From Gemmatirosa kalamazoonensis (GTDB taxonomy: Bacteria > Gemmatimonadota > Gemmatimonadetes > Gemmatimonadales > Gemmatimonadaceae): DNA of 64,000 bases. A program made the translations under genes and the position numbers. The DNA is taken from NCBI RefSeq assembly GCF_000522985.1, contig NZ_CP007128.1:5247528-5311527 (forward strand). The letters are read 5' to 3'. Shown piece by piece: positions 9,573 through 18,493 of the stretch (position 1 is its first letter; each line of letters opens with the position of its first letter). Under the pieces are notes generated by a model. It was not told the origin of the DNA. It made no database searches and saw only the letters and a list, made by a program, of their open reading frames with translations.

Positions 9573-9587
9573 ACGCGTCCCGGTCCG

Positions 9588-11330
9588 ATGCGCCCTGCCC
9601 TCCGCATTGCCACGCTCGCCGCCTCGCTGTCGCTCGCCGTCACGGCGCCCGGACACGGCGCCGGCGCCCAGCCCGTCCAGAAGGACGGGGCGGCGCGCGG
9701 GGCGCCGCCCCACGTCGCCCGCTTCGACTGGTTCGAGTACGCCGGCCACGACGCGGTCTACGACACGAACCGGCCGCGGCCCGGCGAGTACACGAACCCC
9801 ATCCTCATGGGGTTCCATCCCGACCCCAGCATCACGCGCGCCGGCGACGACTATTACCTCGTCAACTCGACGTTCGCGTACTTCCCGGGCATCCCGGTCT
9901 TCCACAGCCGCGATCTGGTGAGCTGGACGCAGATCGGCAGCGTGATCGACCGGCCGTCGCAGCTCCGCCTGGACTCGTTGGGCGTGTCGCGCGGCGTGTT
10001 CGCGCCCGCCATCGCGTTCCACGCCGGCACCTTCTACGTCGTAAACACGTGCGTCGACTGCGGCGGCAACTTCCTCGTCACGGCGACCGATCCCGCGGGC
10101 CCGTGGTCGGACCCGATCTGGCTCGGCTTCGACGGCATCGATCCGTCGCTCTTCTTCGACGATGACGGCAAAGCGTACGTGGTGAACAACGGCGCGCCGG
10201 TCGGGCCGCCGCTGTACAGCGGCCACCGCGCCATCTGGATCCAGGAGCTCGACCTCGCGACGAAGCAGCTCGTCGGCGAGCGCACCCTCATCGTGAACGG
10301 CGGCGTCGACATCCGCACGAAGCCGAGCTGGATCGAGGGGCCGCACCTGTTGAAGCGGGACGGCAGGTACTACCTGATCGCCGCCGAGGGAGGCACGGGG
10401 GACTTTCACTCGGAGGTCGTCTTCGGCGCGCCGTCGGTGCGCGGGCCGTACACGCCGTGGAGCGGCAACCCGATCCTCACGCAGCGCAACCTCGATCGGA
10501 ACCGTCCCGACCCGATCACGTCGACGGGGCACGCCGACTTCGTGACGCTGCCCGACGGCGATACGTGGGCCGTGTTCCTCGGCACGCGCCCCTACGCGGA
10601 CGACACGTACAACACGGGGCGCGAGACATTCCTCATGCGCGTGAGCTGGCGCGACGGCTGGCCCGTGCTCACCTCGGGGCAGGAAGGCGTGCCGTACGTC
10701 GCGCCGCGTCCGACGCTGCCCGCGCAGCCCGCCCCGACGATCCCGACGCGCGGCAACTTCACGGTGCGCGACGACTTCTCCGGCCGCGCCCTCGCGCCGT
10801 ACTGGCTGATGCTGCGCACGCCGCGCGAGACGTGGTGGGACCTCACGTCGGCGCCCGGGTCGCTGTCGCTCGCGGCGCGTCCGGTGCCGCTGTCGTCGCG
10901 CGGCCAGCCGTCGTTCCTCGGCCGCCGCCAGCAGCATCTCACCGCGACGGTGACGACGTCGATGCGCTGGGCCCCGACACAAGACGGCGACCGCGCGGGG
11001 CTCGTCGCGTTCCAGTCCGAGAACGCGTGGTACTTCCTCGCCGTCGGCCGCGACGGGGGAAAGCCGGTCGTGCAGGTGGTGCGGCGCGCCGGCCGGGGAC
11101 CGAGCGTCGCCGATTCGGTGCTCGCATCGGCCCCGCTGCCGACCGGCACGACGTCGCCCATCGAGCTGCGCATCACGGCACGCCGCGACCGGTACGACTT
11201 CGCCTACGCGACGACGCCGAACCGCTGGACGACGCTCCTCGCGAACGCCGACGCGACGGTCCTCTCCACACGCTCCGCCGGCGGCTTCGTGGGCGTGCTC
11301 TTCGCGCTCCACGCGTACGCGGCTCCCTGA
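9588..11330 (+). CDS. GH43 beta-xylosidase/alpha-L-arabinofuranosidase with C-terminal beta-sandwich
   Basis: 580 aa, signal peptide cleaved near residue 28 (GAGAQ). A five-bladed propeller spans about 60-370: general base D79 in GFHPDPS, pKa-modulating D185 in FDGIDPS, and acid E250 in WIEGPH. From about 385 a concanavalin-like GH43 C2 domain (DDFSGRALAPYW ... GLVAFQSENAWYFL) follows, as in xylan-active GH43 enzymes. It is the first gene of a plus-strand operon; its stop overlaps the next start (TGATG at 11328-11332). Xylosidase versus arabinofuranosidase cannot be settled from sequence. Confidence 0.92.
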   Translation: MRPALRIATLAASLSLAVTAPGHGAGAQPVQKDGAARGAPPHVARFDWFEYAGHDAVYDTNRPRPGEYTNPILMGFHPDPSITRAGDDYYLVNSTFAYFPGIPVFHSRDLVSWTQIGSVIDRPSQLRLDSLGVSRGVFAPAIAFHAGTFYVVNTCVDCGGNFLVTATDPAGPWSDPIWLGFDGIDPSLFFDDDGKAYVVNNGAPVGPPLYSGHRAIWIQELDLATKQLVGERTLIVNGGVDIRTKPSWIEGPHLLKRDGRYYLIAAEGGTGDFHSEVVFGAPSVRGPYTPWSGNPILTQRNLDRNRPDPITSTGHADFVTLPDGDTWAVFLGTRPYADDTYNTGRETFLMRVSWRDGWPVLTSGQEGVPYVAPRPTLPAQPAPTIPTRGNFTVRDDFSGRALAPYWLMLRTPRETWWDLTSAPGSLSLAARPVPLSSRGQPSFLGRRQQHLTATVTTSMRWAPTQDGDRAGLVAFQSENAWYFLAVGRDGGKPVVQVVRRAGRGPSVADSVLASAPLPTGTTSPIELRITARRDRYDFAYATTPNRWTTLLANADATVLSTRSAGGFVGVLFALHAYAAP

Positions 11331-13264
11331 TGCCCGCCCCGGATTCGCTCTCGCGGCGCGACGCGATCGCGCTCCTCGGCCTCGGCGCGTTAGGCGCGCG
11401 CATGTTGCCGCGCATCCTGACGCGCGCGTCCTGGGCGGCGCCGGCGAGCGCCGGCGTGACTCCGTTCGCCCTCACCGACGTCCGGCTGCTCGACGGGCCG
11501 TTCCGCGACGCGCAGGAGCGCGACGCGCGCTACCTGCTCGCGCTCGACGCCGATCGGATGCTGCACAACTTCCGCGTCAACGCCGGACTGCCGCCGAAGG
11601 CGCCGGTCTACGGCGGCTGGGAGTCGGAGGAGCCGTGGGTCGGCATCCGGTGCCACGGCCACACGCTCGGCCACTACCTCGGCGCCGTGGCGATGATGTA
11701 CGCGTCGACGGGGGACCGGCGGTTCGCCGAGCGCGCGACGTACATCGTGAGCGAGCTGCGCGCGTGTCAGCAGGCGCGTGGGGACGGCCTCGTGTGCGCC
11801 TTTCCCGACGGCGCGAAGCCGCTCGAGGACGCCGTCGCCGGGCGGCGCTTCGCCGGCGTGCCGTGGTACACGATGCACAAGATCTTCGCCGGCCTGCGCG
11901 ACGCGCACGTGCACGCGGCCACGCCCGACGCGCTGCCCGCGCTCGTCGCGCTCGCCGAGTGGACGTGGAACGCGACGCGCGACATGAGCGACGACGCGAT
12001 GCAGCGCATGCTCGACACCGAGCACGGCGGCATGACCGAGGTGCTCGCGGACGTGAGCGCCCTCGCGCACGAGCCGAAGTACCTCGCGCTCGCGCGCCGC
12101 TTCGCGCACCACAAGGTGCTCGACCCGCTCGCCGAGGGGCGCGACGTGCTCGACGGGCTCCACTCGAACACGCAGATCCCGAAGTTCGTCGGCTACCAGC
12201 GCGTGCGCGAGCTCTCCGGCGACGCGGCGTACGGCGCGGCGGCGCGGCACTTCTGGGAGACCGTGACGCAGCGCCGCTCGTATGCCACGGGCGGCAACGG
12301 CGACGGCGAGCACTTCTTCCCCGTCACCGAGTTCGCCCGGCGCCTCGGCTCCGCGAAGACGATGGAGACGTGCTGCACGCACAACATGCTGCGGCTGACG
12401 CGCGCGCTGTTCACCGCGGCGCCGTCGTCCGCCGTGACGGACTACTACGAGCGCGCGCTCTACAACGGCATTCTCGCGTCGCAGGACCCCGACTCGGGGA
12501 TGATGACGTACTTCCAGGCGACGCGACCCGGCTACGTGCGGCTGTACCACACGCCGGAGGAGTCGTTCTGGTGCTGCACCGGCACCGGCATGGAGAACCA
12601 CGCGAAGTACGGCGACTCGATCTACTTTCGCGGCGACGACGCGCTGTACGTGAACCTCTTCGTCCCGTCGACGGTCGCGTGGCGCGCGCGCGGCGTCACG
12701 GTGACGCAGACCACGCGCTTCCCCGAGACCGACGCGACGCGGCTCGCCGTCGCGGCGGTGCGGCCGGCGCGGTGGACGCTCATGCTGCGCCGGCCGGCGT
12801 GGTGCGCGGGCATGACGGTCGCCGTGAACGGCCGCCGCGTGCGCGCGTCGCCCGACGCGGCGGGCTACCTCGCGGTCGCACGGACGTGGCGCGAGGGCGA
12901 CGTCGTCGACGTGCGCCTCCCGATGACGCTGCGTGCCGAGCCGCTGCCGAACGCGCCGGATCTCGTCGCGTTCGCGTACGGGCCGATCGTGCTCGCCGGC
13001 GCGTTGGGCACCGCGGGCGTGACGCCCTCGGCACAGATCATCAAGAACGAGCGCGAGTCGGGCAACATGCTGAACGCCGCCGTCGAGATCCCCGCGCTCG
13101 CCGGCACCGCGGCCGACGTCGTGCGCGCCACGCGCCGGGTGTCCGACGCGCCGCTCGCGTTCGAGACCGCGGGCGTCGGCCGGCCGCGGGACGTCCGGCT
13201 GGTGCCGTATCACCGCGTGGCGCACGAGCGCTACAACCTCTACTGGAAGGTGCAGCCGACATGA
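11330..13264 (+). CDS. GH127 beta-L-arabinofuranosidase
   Basis: 644 aa. An N-terminal SRRDAIALLGLGALGAR looks like a Tat signal, so export of the folded, metal-bearing enzyme is likely. The (alpha/alpha)6 barrel shows the family's Zn-Cys3-Glu site: E346 and C348 (or C349) in METCCTHNM, and C415-C416 in FWCCTGTGMENH, of which the first corresponds to the cysteine nucleophile known for Bifidobacterium HypBA1. GIRCHGHTLGHYLG lies near residue 105. GH127 acts on beta-L-arabinofuranosides (DUF1680 family). Start and stop overlap both neighbours, so translation is probably coupled. Confidence 0.9.
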   Translation: MPAPDSLSRRDAIALLGLGALGARMLPRILTRASWAAPASAGVTPFALTDVRLLDGPFRDAQERDARYLLALDADRMLHNFRVNAGLPPKAPVYGGWESEEPWVGIRCHGHTLGHYLGAVAMMYASTGDRRFAERATYIVSELRACQQARGDGLVCAFPDGAKPLEDAVAGRRFAGVPWYTMHKIFAGLRDAHVHAATPDALPALVALAEWTWNATRDMSDDAMQRMLDTEHGGMTEVLADVSALAHEPKYLALARRFAHHKVLDPLAEGRDVLDGLHSNTQIPKFVGYQRVRELSGDAAYGAAARHFWETVTQRRSYATGGNGDGEHFFPVTEFARRLGSAKTMETCCTHNMLRLTRALFTAAPSSAVTDYYERALYNGILASQDPDSGMMTYFQATRPGYVRLYHTPEESFWCCTGTGMENHAKYGDSIYFRGDDALYVNLFVPSTVAWRARGVTVTQTTRFPETDATRLAVAAVRPARWTLMLRRPAWCAGMTVAVNGRRVRASPDAAGYLAVARTWREGDVVDVRLPMTLRAEPLPNAPDLVAFAYGPIVLAGALGTAGVTPSAQIIKNERESGNMLNAAVEIPALAGTAADVVRATRRVSDAPLAFETAGVGRPRDVRLVPYHRVAHERYNLYWKVQPT

Positions 13265-15336
13265 GGCGCGCCCGCTCTCTCGTCGTGGCCGCGTGCCTAA
13301 CGGTGTCGGTCGTCGGCGCGCGCGCCGCGGCCGCGCAGACGTGGACGTCGGACAACGGCAACGGCACGTTCACGAACCCGCTGTTCTACGACGAGTTCTC
13401 CGACCCCGACCTGATCCGCGTCGGCGACGACTTCTATCTCACGGGGACGACGATGCACGCGATGCCGGGGCTCCCCGTGCTGCACTCGACGGACCTCGTG
13501 AACTGGGAGCTCCTGAGCTACGCGCTGGACGCGCTCGACCTCGGTCCGGCGTTCCGCGTCGAGGACGGCAAGGAGATCTACGGCAAGGGCATCTGGGCGC
13601 CGTCGTTCCGCTACCACGACGGCACGTTCCACATCTTCAGCAACGTCAACGGGCAGACGACGCAGCACTTCACGGCGACGAATCCGCGCGGCCCGTGGAC
13701 GCGCGCCGCGATGAAGCGCGGGCTGCACGACCTCTCGGTGCTGTTCGACGACGACGGCAAGGTGTGGGTGGTGTGGGGCTACCGCGACCTCCACATCGCG
13801 CAGCTCGACTCGACGCTCACCGACATCGTGCCCGGCACCGAGGTGGCGCCGTTCGGACGCGATGCGCTGATCGGCGAGGGGTCGCACTTCTACAAGATCG
13901 GCGGCAAGTACTACATCACGAGCGCGTGGTACGCGGGGCGCATGCGCATGCCCGCCGCGCGCGCCGACCGCCCGCAGGGGCCGTGGGAGGTGAACCCCGA
14001 GATCAGCGCCGACGAGGACTTCGGTCTCCGACCCGGTGCTCGGCTGCGCAACAACGGCAACTCGCCCGACATCGTCGTCAACCCAGCCCCCGCGTCGCCG
14101 AAGCACGGCAGCATGTCGATGCACCAGGGAGGCATCGTGCAGACGCCCGCCGGGGAATGGTGGGGCTGGTCGATGTACGAGGGGAACTCCGTCGGGCGTC
14201 TGACGGCGCTCTCGCCGGTGACGTGGAAGGACGGCTGGCCGTACTTCGGGCTCCCGGGGAACCTCGAGCGGACGCCGCGCACGTGGGTCAAGCCGGCCGT
14301 CGCTGCACGCGGGACGACGGGGGGGAGCAAACCGCACGCGCCGTACACGCGGAGCGACGAGTTCACCGGACCGCGGCTCGCGAACGTGTGGCAGTGGAAC
14401 CACGTGCCGAACGATTCGGCGTGGTCGCTGCGCGAGCGACCGGGATTCCTCCGTCTGCACTCGCTGCCCGCGCCCGACTTCTGGCTGGCGCGCAACAGCC
14501 TCACCCAGCGCGCCGTCGGGCCGCAGTCGCGGCCGACGACGATCCTCGAGACGAGCGGCATGCAGCCCGGCGACGTCGCCGGCCTCGCGATGCTCGACAA
14601 GCCGTACGCGTGGATCGGCGTGCGCCGCGGCGACGACGGCTTCTGGCTCGAGCAGGTCGACCAGCTCTCGGGCGACACGGCGCGCGCGAAGCTGGCGCCC
14701 GCCCCCGCGCGCCGCGTGTGGCTGCGCGCCGACTGCGACTTTCTCGTCGAGCGGTGCACGTTCAGCCACAGCGCCGACGGCACGCGGTTCACCGCGTTCG
14801 GCCGGCCGCTCGGCACGATCTTCCAGCTCAAGACGTTCCAGGGGGTGCGCTACGCGCTGTTCCACTACAACGCGCGCGGCGCGCCGGGCGGCTACGCGGA
14901 CTTCGACGCGATGCGCGTCGTCGAGCCGCACCCGCACGGCTTCACGCGGCCCATTCCGTTAGGCCGCACCGTAGCGTTCCGGGCCGCGGGACGCGACACG
15001 CCGCTCGCGCTCGACGGGCAGTCGCGCTTCACGATCATCGACCGCGGGCTCGGGCGCGTCGCGCTGCGCGCCGGCACCCGATCGGCCGCACGCTACCTGT
15101 CGGTCGCGCCGACCAGCGACAGCACGAGCGCCGTCGCGCTGCGCGCCGGCAAGCCCGGCGACGGCGAGACGTTCCAGTGGATCGAGGATCTCTACGGCGA
15201 CGCGACGCTCATGTCGCTCGCGACGCACCGCTACCTGCGCGTCGAGCGCGACGGCCGCGTGACGAGCGACAGCCGCGGGCCGACCCCGGAGCCCGCCGAG
15301 GGGACGGCGCTGCAGTGGATCCCGGACGAACGATGA
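13261..15336 (+). CDS. GH43 enzyme with C2 domain and beta-trefoil-like tail
   Basis: 691 aa, signal peptide to about residue 25 (ARAAAAQ). The GH43 propeller occupies about 30-340: base D in FSDPDLIRVGDDFY, then a GIWAPSFRY blade, a DLSVLFDDDGK modulator block and GEGSHFYK for the acid. The second domain (about 365-560, SDEFTGPRLANVWQW) is the GH43 C2 beta-sandwich. The last 130 residues (RFTIIDRGLGRVALRAG ... YLSVAP ... YLRVERDGRV) resemble a fascin/ricin-like beta-trefoil, possibly carbohydrate binding. An ATGA overlap joins it to GH127, and another to GH51. It probably acts as a beta-xylosidase. Confidence 0.9.
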   Translation: MRRARSLVVAACLTVSVVGARAAAAQTWTSDNGNGTFTNPLFYDEFSDPDLIRVGDDFYLTGTTMHAMPGLPVLHSTDLVNWELLSYALDALDLGPAFRVEDGKEIYGKGIWAPSFRYHDGTFHIFSNVNGQTTQHFTATNPRGPWTRAAMKRGLHDLSVLFDDDGKVWVVWGYRDLHIAQLDSTLTDIVPGTEVAPFGRDALIGEGSHFYKIGGKYYITSAWYAGRMRMPAARADRPQGPWEVNPEISADEDFGLRPGARLRNNGNSPDIVVNPAPASPKHGSMSMHQGGIVQTPAGEWWGWSMYEGNSVGRLTALSPVTWKDGWPYFGLPGNLERTPRTWVKPAVAARGTTGGSKPHAPYTRSDEFTGPRLANVWQWNHVPNDSAWSLRERPGFLRLHSLPAPDFWLARNSLTQRAVGPQSRPTTILETSGMQPGDVAGLAMLDKPYAWIGVRRGDDGFWLEQVDQLSGDTARAKLAPAPARRVWLRADCDFLVERCTFSHSADGTRFTAFGRPLGTIFQLKTFQGVRYALFHYNARGAPGGYADFDAMRVVEPHPHGFTRPIPLGRTVAFRAAGRDTPLALDGQSRFTIIDRGLGRVALRAGTRSAARYLSVAPTSDSTSAVALRAGKPGDGETFQWIEDLYGDATLMSLATHRYLRVERDGRVTSDSRGPTPEPAEGTALQWIPDER

Positions 15337-17405
15337 GATCACACCGGACGACGATCGCGACGATCCTCGCGGCGGCCGTGTTCGCCGGGGATGCGTCGGC
15401 GCAGGCGATCACCGCGACGATCGACGCCGGCGCGAAGGGCCCGCCGATCTCGCCGCTGATCTACGGCATGTTCATCGAGCACGCCGGCGGCCTGCTCGAA
15501 CAGGGGTTCCGCGCCGAGCTGCTGGACGACCGCAAGTTCTACTTCGCGATCGGGCAGCGGGCACCCGCCGGCGCGGCGCCCGGGCGCCGCGGCGCGGCGC
15601 GCGGTTGGCAACCGTTAGGCGCGGCCGACGCCGTGCGGATGGACAGCGCGCACGCCTACGCGTCGGACCACGTGCCGCTCGTCATGCTCGCAGGCAGCGA
15701 ACCTCGCGGCATCGCGCAGGACGGCGTCGCGCTCAAGAGCGGCGTCGGCTTCACGGGACGCATCGTCGTCGCGGGCGATCCGGGCGCGCACGTCACGGTG
15801 AGCCTCGTCTGGGGGCCCGGCGCCGCCGACCGTGGGACGGTCCGGCTCGCGCCGCTCACGTCACGGTGGACGACCCGGCGCTTCGAGTTCGCCCGCCACC
15901 CGACGAGCACCGACTCGGCGCGCATCGAGATCGCCGGCACCGGACACGGCGCGTTTCGGGTCGGTGCCGTCTCGCTGATGCCGGCGGACAACGTGCGGGG
16001 CTTCCGGCGCGAGGTCGTCGCCGCGCTCGCGACGCTGCACTCCGGCGTCTACCGCTTCCCAGGCGGGAACTTCGTGTCCGGTCCGTACGATTGGCGCGAC
16101 GCGGTCGGCGATCCCGACCGACGCCCGCCGCGCTGGGATCCCGTCTGGGGCGCGCTGCAGCCGAACGATTTCGGCCTCGACGAGTTCATGACGCTGTGCG
16201 AACTGCTCGACGTCGCGCCGTACGTCACGGTGAACGCGGGCTTCGGCGACGCCGTCTCCGCCGCGCAGGAGGTCGAGTACGCGAACGGCGCGGCGACGAC
16301 GCCGATGGGGCGACGGCGGGCCGCGAACGGGCACCCGGCCCCGTACGGCATCAAGTACTGGGGAATCGGGAACGAGATGTGGGGCGACTGGCAGTTCGGC
16401 TACATGTCGCTCGATCAGTGGATCGCGAAGCAGGGGCAGTTCGCCCGCGCCATGCGCAGGGTCGATCCCACGATCCTGCGCGTCGCACCCGGCGCGATGC
16501 CGGACGCGATGACGGGGTCCGGCATGGCGAGGAAGCTCACCGGCCAGCCGGTGGCCGAGCCGTTAGGCAAGGCCGACTGGAGCGCGGCGCTGCTGTCGCG
16601 GTCGATCGACGACTTCGAGGTCCTCAGCCAGCACTTCTACGTCTACGGCGGCACGCACTTCGACCTGGAGCAGGGGAAGCAGGTGCCCGACGACCCGTCC
16701 CTGTCGTTCCTCGAGTGGTCGCGCAAGCCGGCCAACATGGTGCGCGTCGACTACGAGCACTTCCAGACGTACCGCGAGCACATCCCGGCGATCCGGCGCA
16801 AGCCGATCACCGTCGCGCTCGACGAGTGGGCGTACTCGGGATCGCCGCCCGGCGCGTTCAAGCCCGTGCCGGCGTACGCGTGGGCGCTGAACGAGCTGTT
16901 CCGGCACAGCGACACGTTCACGTTAGGCGGGTTCACCTTCGCCGGCTCGACGCTCAGCGCGACGCGCACCGACGCGGTGCTCAACCCGATCGGGCTGATG
17001 TTCCGGCTCTACCGCGCCCACTTCGGCACGGTCCCACTCGGCGTCTCGGGCACGTCGCCACAGCCCGAGCGGACGGGACGCGTCGGGGGCGAGGTGCCTA
17101 ACGTCAACGCCGGCAGCCCGACGTACCCGCTCGACGTCGCCGCCGCGCTCACGGCCGACGGGAAGACGCTGACGGTGTCGGTCGTCAACCCATCCGACCG
17201 CCCGCAGATGCTGCGTCTCGACCTGCGCGCGATCGCGGTGGCCGGGCCCGGCACGGTGTGGCGGATGGCGCCCGGCAGCGTGACCGCCGCGAACGTCGTG
17301 GGGCGCGAGCCCCAGGTTCGTGTCGATCAGGCCACCGCCGACGCGACGGAGCCATTGGTGATCCCGGCGATCAGCGTCGGCGTGTACGGGTTTCCCATCC
17401 GCTAA
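15333..17405 (+). CDS. GH51 alpha-L-arabinofuranosidase
   Basis: 690 aa, signal peptide to about residue 24 (FAGDASAQ). A jelly-roll/CBM-like N-terminal part (about 25-220) is followed by the GH51 barrel: PGGNFVSGPYDWRD near 250, acid/base E348 in WGIGNEMWGDW and nucleophile E498 in VALDEWAY. The C-terminal beta-sandwich ends in VYGFPIR. It removes alpha-L-arabinofuranosyl groups from arabinoxylan. A signal peptide on GH51 is less common than cytosolic forms and implies extracytoplasmic debranching. ATGA coupling at 15333-15336 links it to the GH43 gene. Confidence 0.92.
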   Translation: MRSHRTTIATILAAAVFAGDASAQAITATIDAGAKGPPISPLIYGMFIEHAGGLLEQGFRAELLDDRKFYFAIGQRAPAGAAPGRRGAARGWQPLGAADAVRMDSAHAYASDHVPLVMLAGSEPRGIAQDGVALKSGVGFTGRIVVAGDPGAHVTVSLVWGPGAADRGTVRLAPLTSRWTTRRFEFARHPTSTDSARIEIAGTGHGAFRVGAVSLMPADNVRGFRREVVAALATLHSGVYRFPGGNFVSGPYDWRDAVGDPDRRPPRWDPVWGALQPNDFGLDEFMTLCELLDVAPYVTVNAGFGDAVSAAQEVEYANGAATTPMGRRRAANGHPAPYGIKYWGIGNEMWGDWQFGYMSLDQWIAKQGQFARAMRRVDPTILRVAPGAMPDAMTGSGMARKLTGQPVAEPLGKADWSAALLSRSIDDFEVLSQHFYVYGGTHFDLEQGKQVPDDPSLSFLEWSRKPANMVRVDYEHFQTYREHIPAIRRKPITVALDEWAYSGSPPGAFKPVPAYAWALNELFRHSDTFTLGGFTFAGSTLSATRTDAVLNPIGLMFRLYRAHFGTVPLGVSGTSPQPERTGRVGGEVPNVNAGSPTYPLDVAAALTADGKTLTVSVVNPSDRPQMLRLDLRAIAVAGPGTVWRMAPGSVTAANVVGREPQVRVDQATADATEPLVIPAISVGVYGFPIR

Positions 17406-17417
17406 AGGAGAACGTCC

Positions 17418-18491
17418 ATGCTCCGACACGCGCTGCTCTTCACCGCCGGCGCGATCGCCGCCGCGACCTCGTTAGGCGCCCAGCCAGCCCGCCCCGCGCC
17501 CAACGTCCCGGTGCCGGTGCCTAACGCGGCGCCCGTCGTCACCGAGCGCGTGAAGGTCCACGGCACGTCGCTCGAGGGCAACCTCGAGGGCGACTCGCCG
17601 GACCGCGACGTCATCGTGTACCTGCCGCCGAGCTACGCGAAGAGCGGGCGCCGCCGCTACCCGGTCCTCTACGCGTTGCACGGCTACTCGATCAGCAACG
17701 AGCGGTGGACGACCGAGATCCACACGCCGCAGACGATCGAGGGCGCGTTCGCGACCGGCACGCGCGAGATGATCGTCGTCCTCGCGAACGCGCAGACGCT
17801 GCACAACGGGTCGATGTACTCCAACTCGGTCACCACGGGGAACTGGGAGGACTTCATCGCCCACGACCTCGTCGCGTACGTCGACACGCACTACCGCACC
17901 ATCGCCGACCGCCGGAGCCGCGGCGTCGCCGGCCACTCGATGGGCGGCTACGGCACGGTGCGCATCGCGATGCGCCACCCCGACGTCTTCTCGGCGTTCT
18001 ACGCGATGAGCCCGTGCTGCATGTCGGCGCGCGGCGCCCCGTCCGCCGAGTCCGCGACGCGGCTGGAGGCGGTCGTCGCGGGCGGCGACACGGCCGGCTC
18101 CCGGTCGCTCGACTTCGGCACGCGCGCGACGCTCGCGTCGGCCGCCGCGTGGTCACCGAACCCGAACGCGCCACCGTTCTACCTCGACCTGCCGACGAAG
18201 GACGGCGTCCCGCAGCCGCAGGTGCTCGCGCGCTGGGCCGCGAACGCGCCGCTCGCGATGGTCGACCAGTACGTCGCGAACCTGCGCCGCTACGCCGCGA
18301 TCGCGCTCGACGTGGGCGATCAGGACGGCCTGCGCCGCGACACCGCGGAGCTGCACCGCATCCTCGACGCATACGGCATCGCGAACACGTTCGAGCTCTA
18401 CCCCGGCGACCACGTGAGCGCCGTCGCCGACCGGATGCAGAACCACGTGCTCCCGTTCTTCGGCAAGTACCTCGCGTTCGACGCGCGGTGA
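17418..18491 (+). CDS. CE1-type esterase (feruloyl/acetyl xylan esterase, esterase D fold)
   Basis: 357 aa with signal peptide (to about residue 22, TSLGAQ) and a Pro-rich spacer. Alpha/beta-hydrolase: RYPVLYALHGYS near 80-90, nucleophile S174 in GHSMGGYG, and the histidine in YPGDHVSAV near the C-terminus. A good AGGAG precedes the ATG by 8 bases. Last gene of the GH43-GH127-GH43-GH51-CE1 operon, which suggests removal of ferulate or acetate ester from arabinoxylan. It converges with the GH2 gene with only 2 bp between stops and no terminator hairpin there. Confidence 0.85.
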   Translation: MLRHALLFTAGAIAAATSLGAQPARPAPNVPVPVPNAAPVVTERVKVHGTSLEGNLEGDSPDRDVIVYLPPSYAKSGRRRYPVLYALHGYSISNERWTTEIHTPQTIEGAFATGTREMIVVLANAQTLHNGSMYSNSVTTGNWEDFIAHDLVAYVDTHYRTIADRRSRGVAGHSMGGYGTVRIAMRHPDVFSAFYAMSPCCMSARGAPSAESATRLEAVVAGGDTAGSRSLDFGTRATLASAAAWSPNPNAPPFYLDLPTKDGVPQPQVLARWAANAPLAMVDQYVANLRRYAAIALDVGDQDGLRRDTAELHRILDAYGIANTFELYPGDHVSAVADRMQNHVLPFFGKYLAFDAR

Positions 18492-18493
18492 CG

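Larger units (their letters stand above)
9256..9587. promoter_or_regulatory. Divergent intergenic control region
   Basis: 332 bp without a convincing gene between the leftward esterase and the rightward GH43. It holds three copies of the GGAACGTTCC palindrome (9423-9432, 9434-9443, 9563-9572). No other structure stands out. Confidence 0.7.
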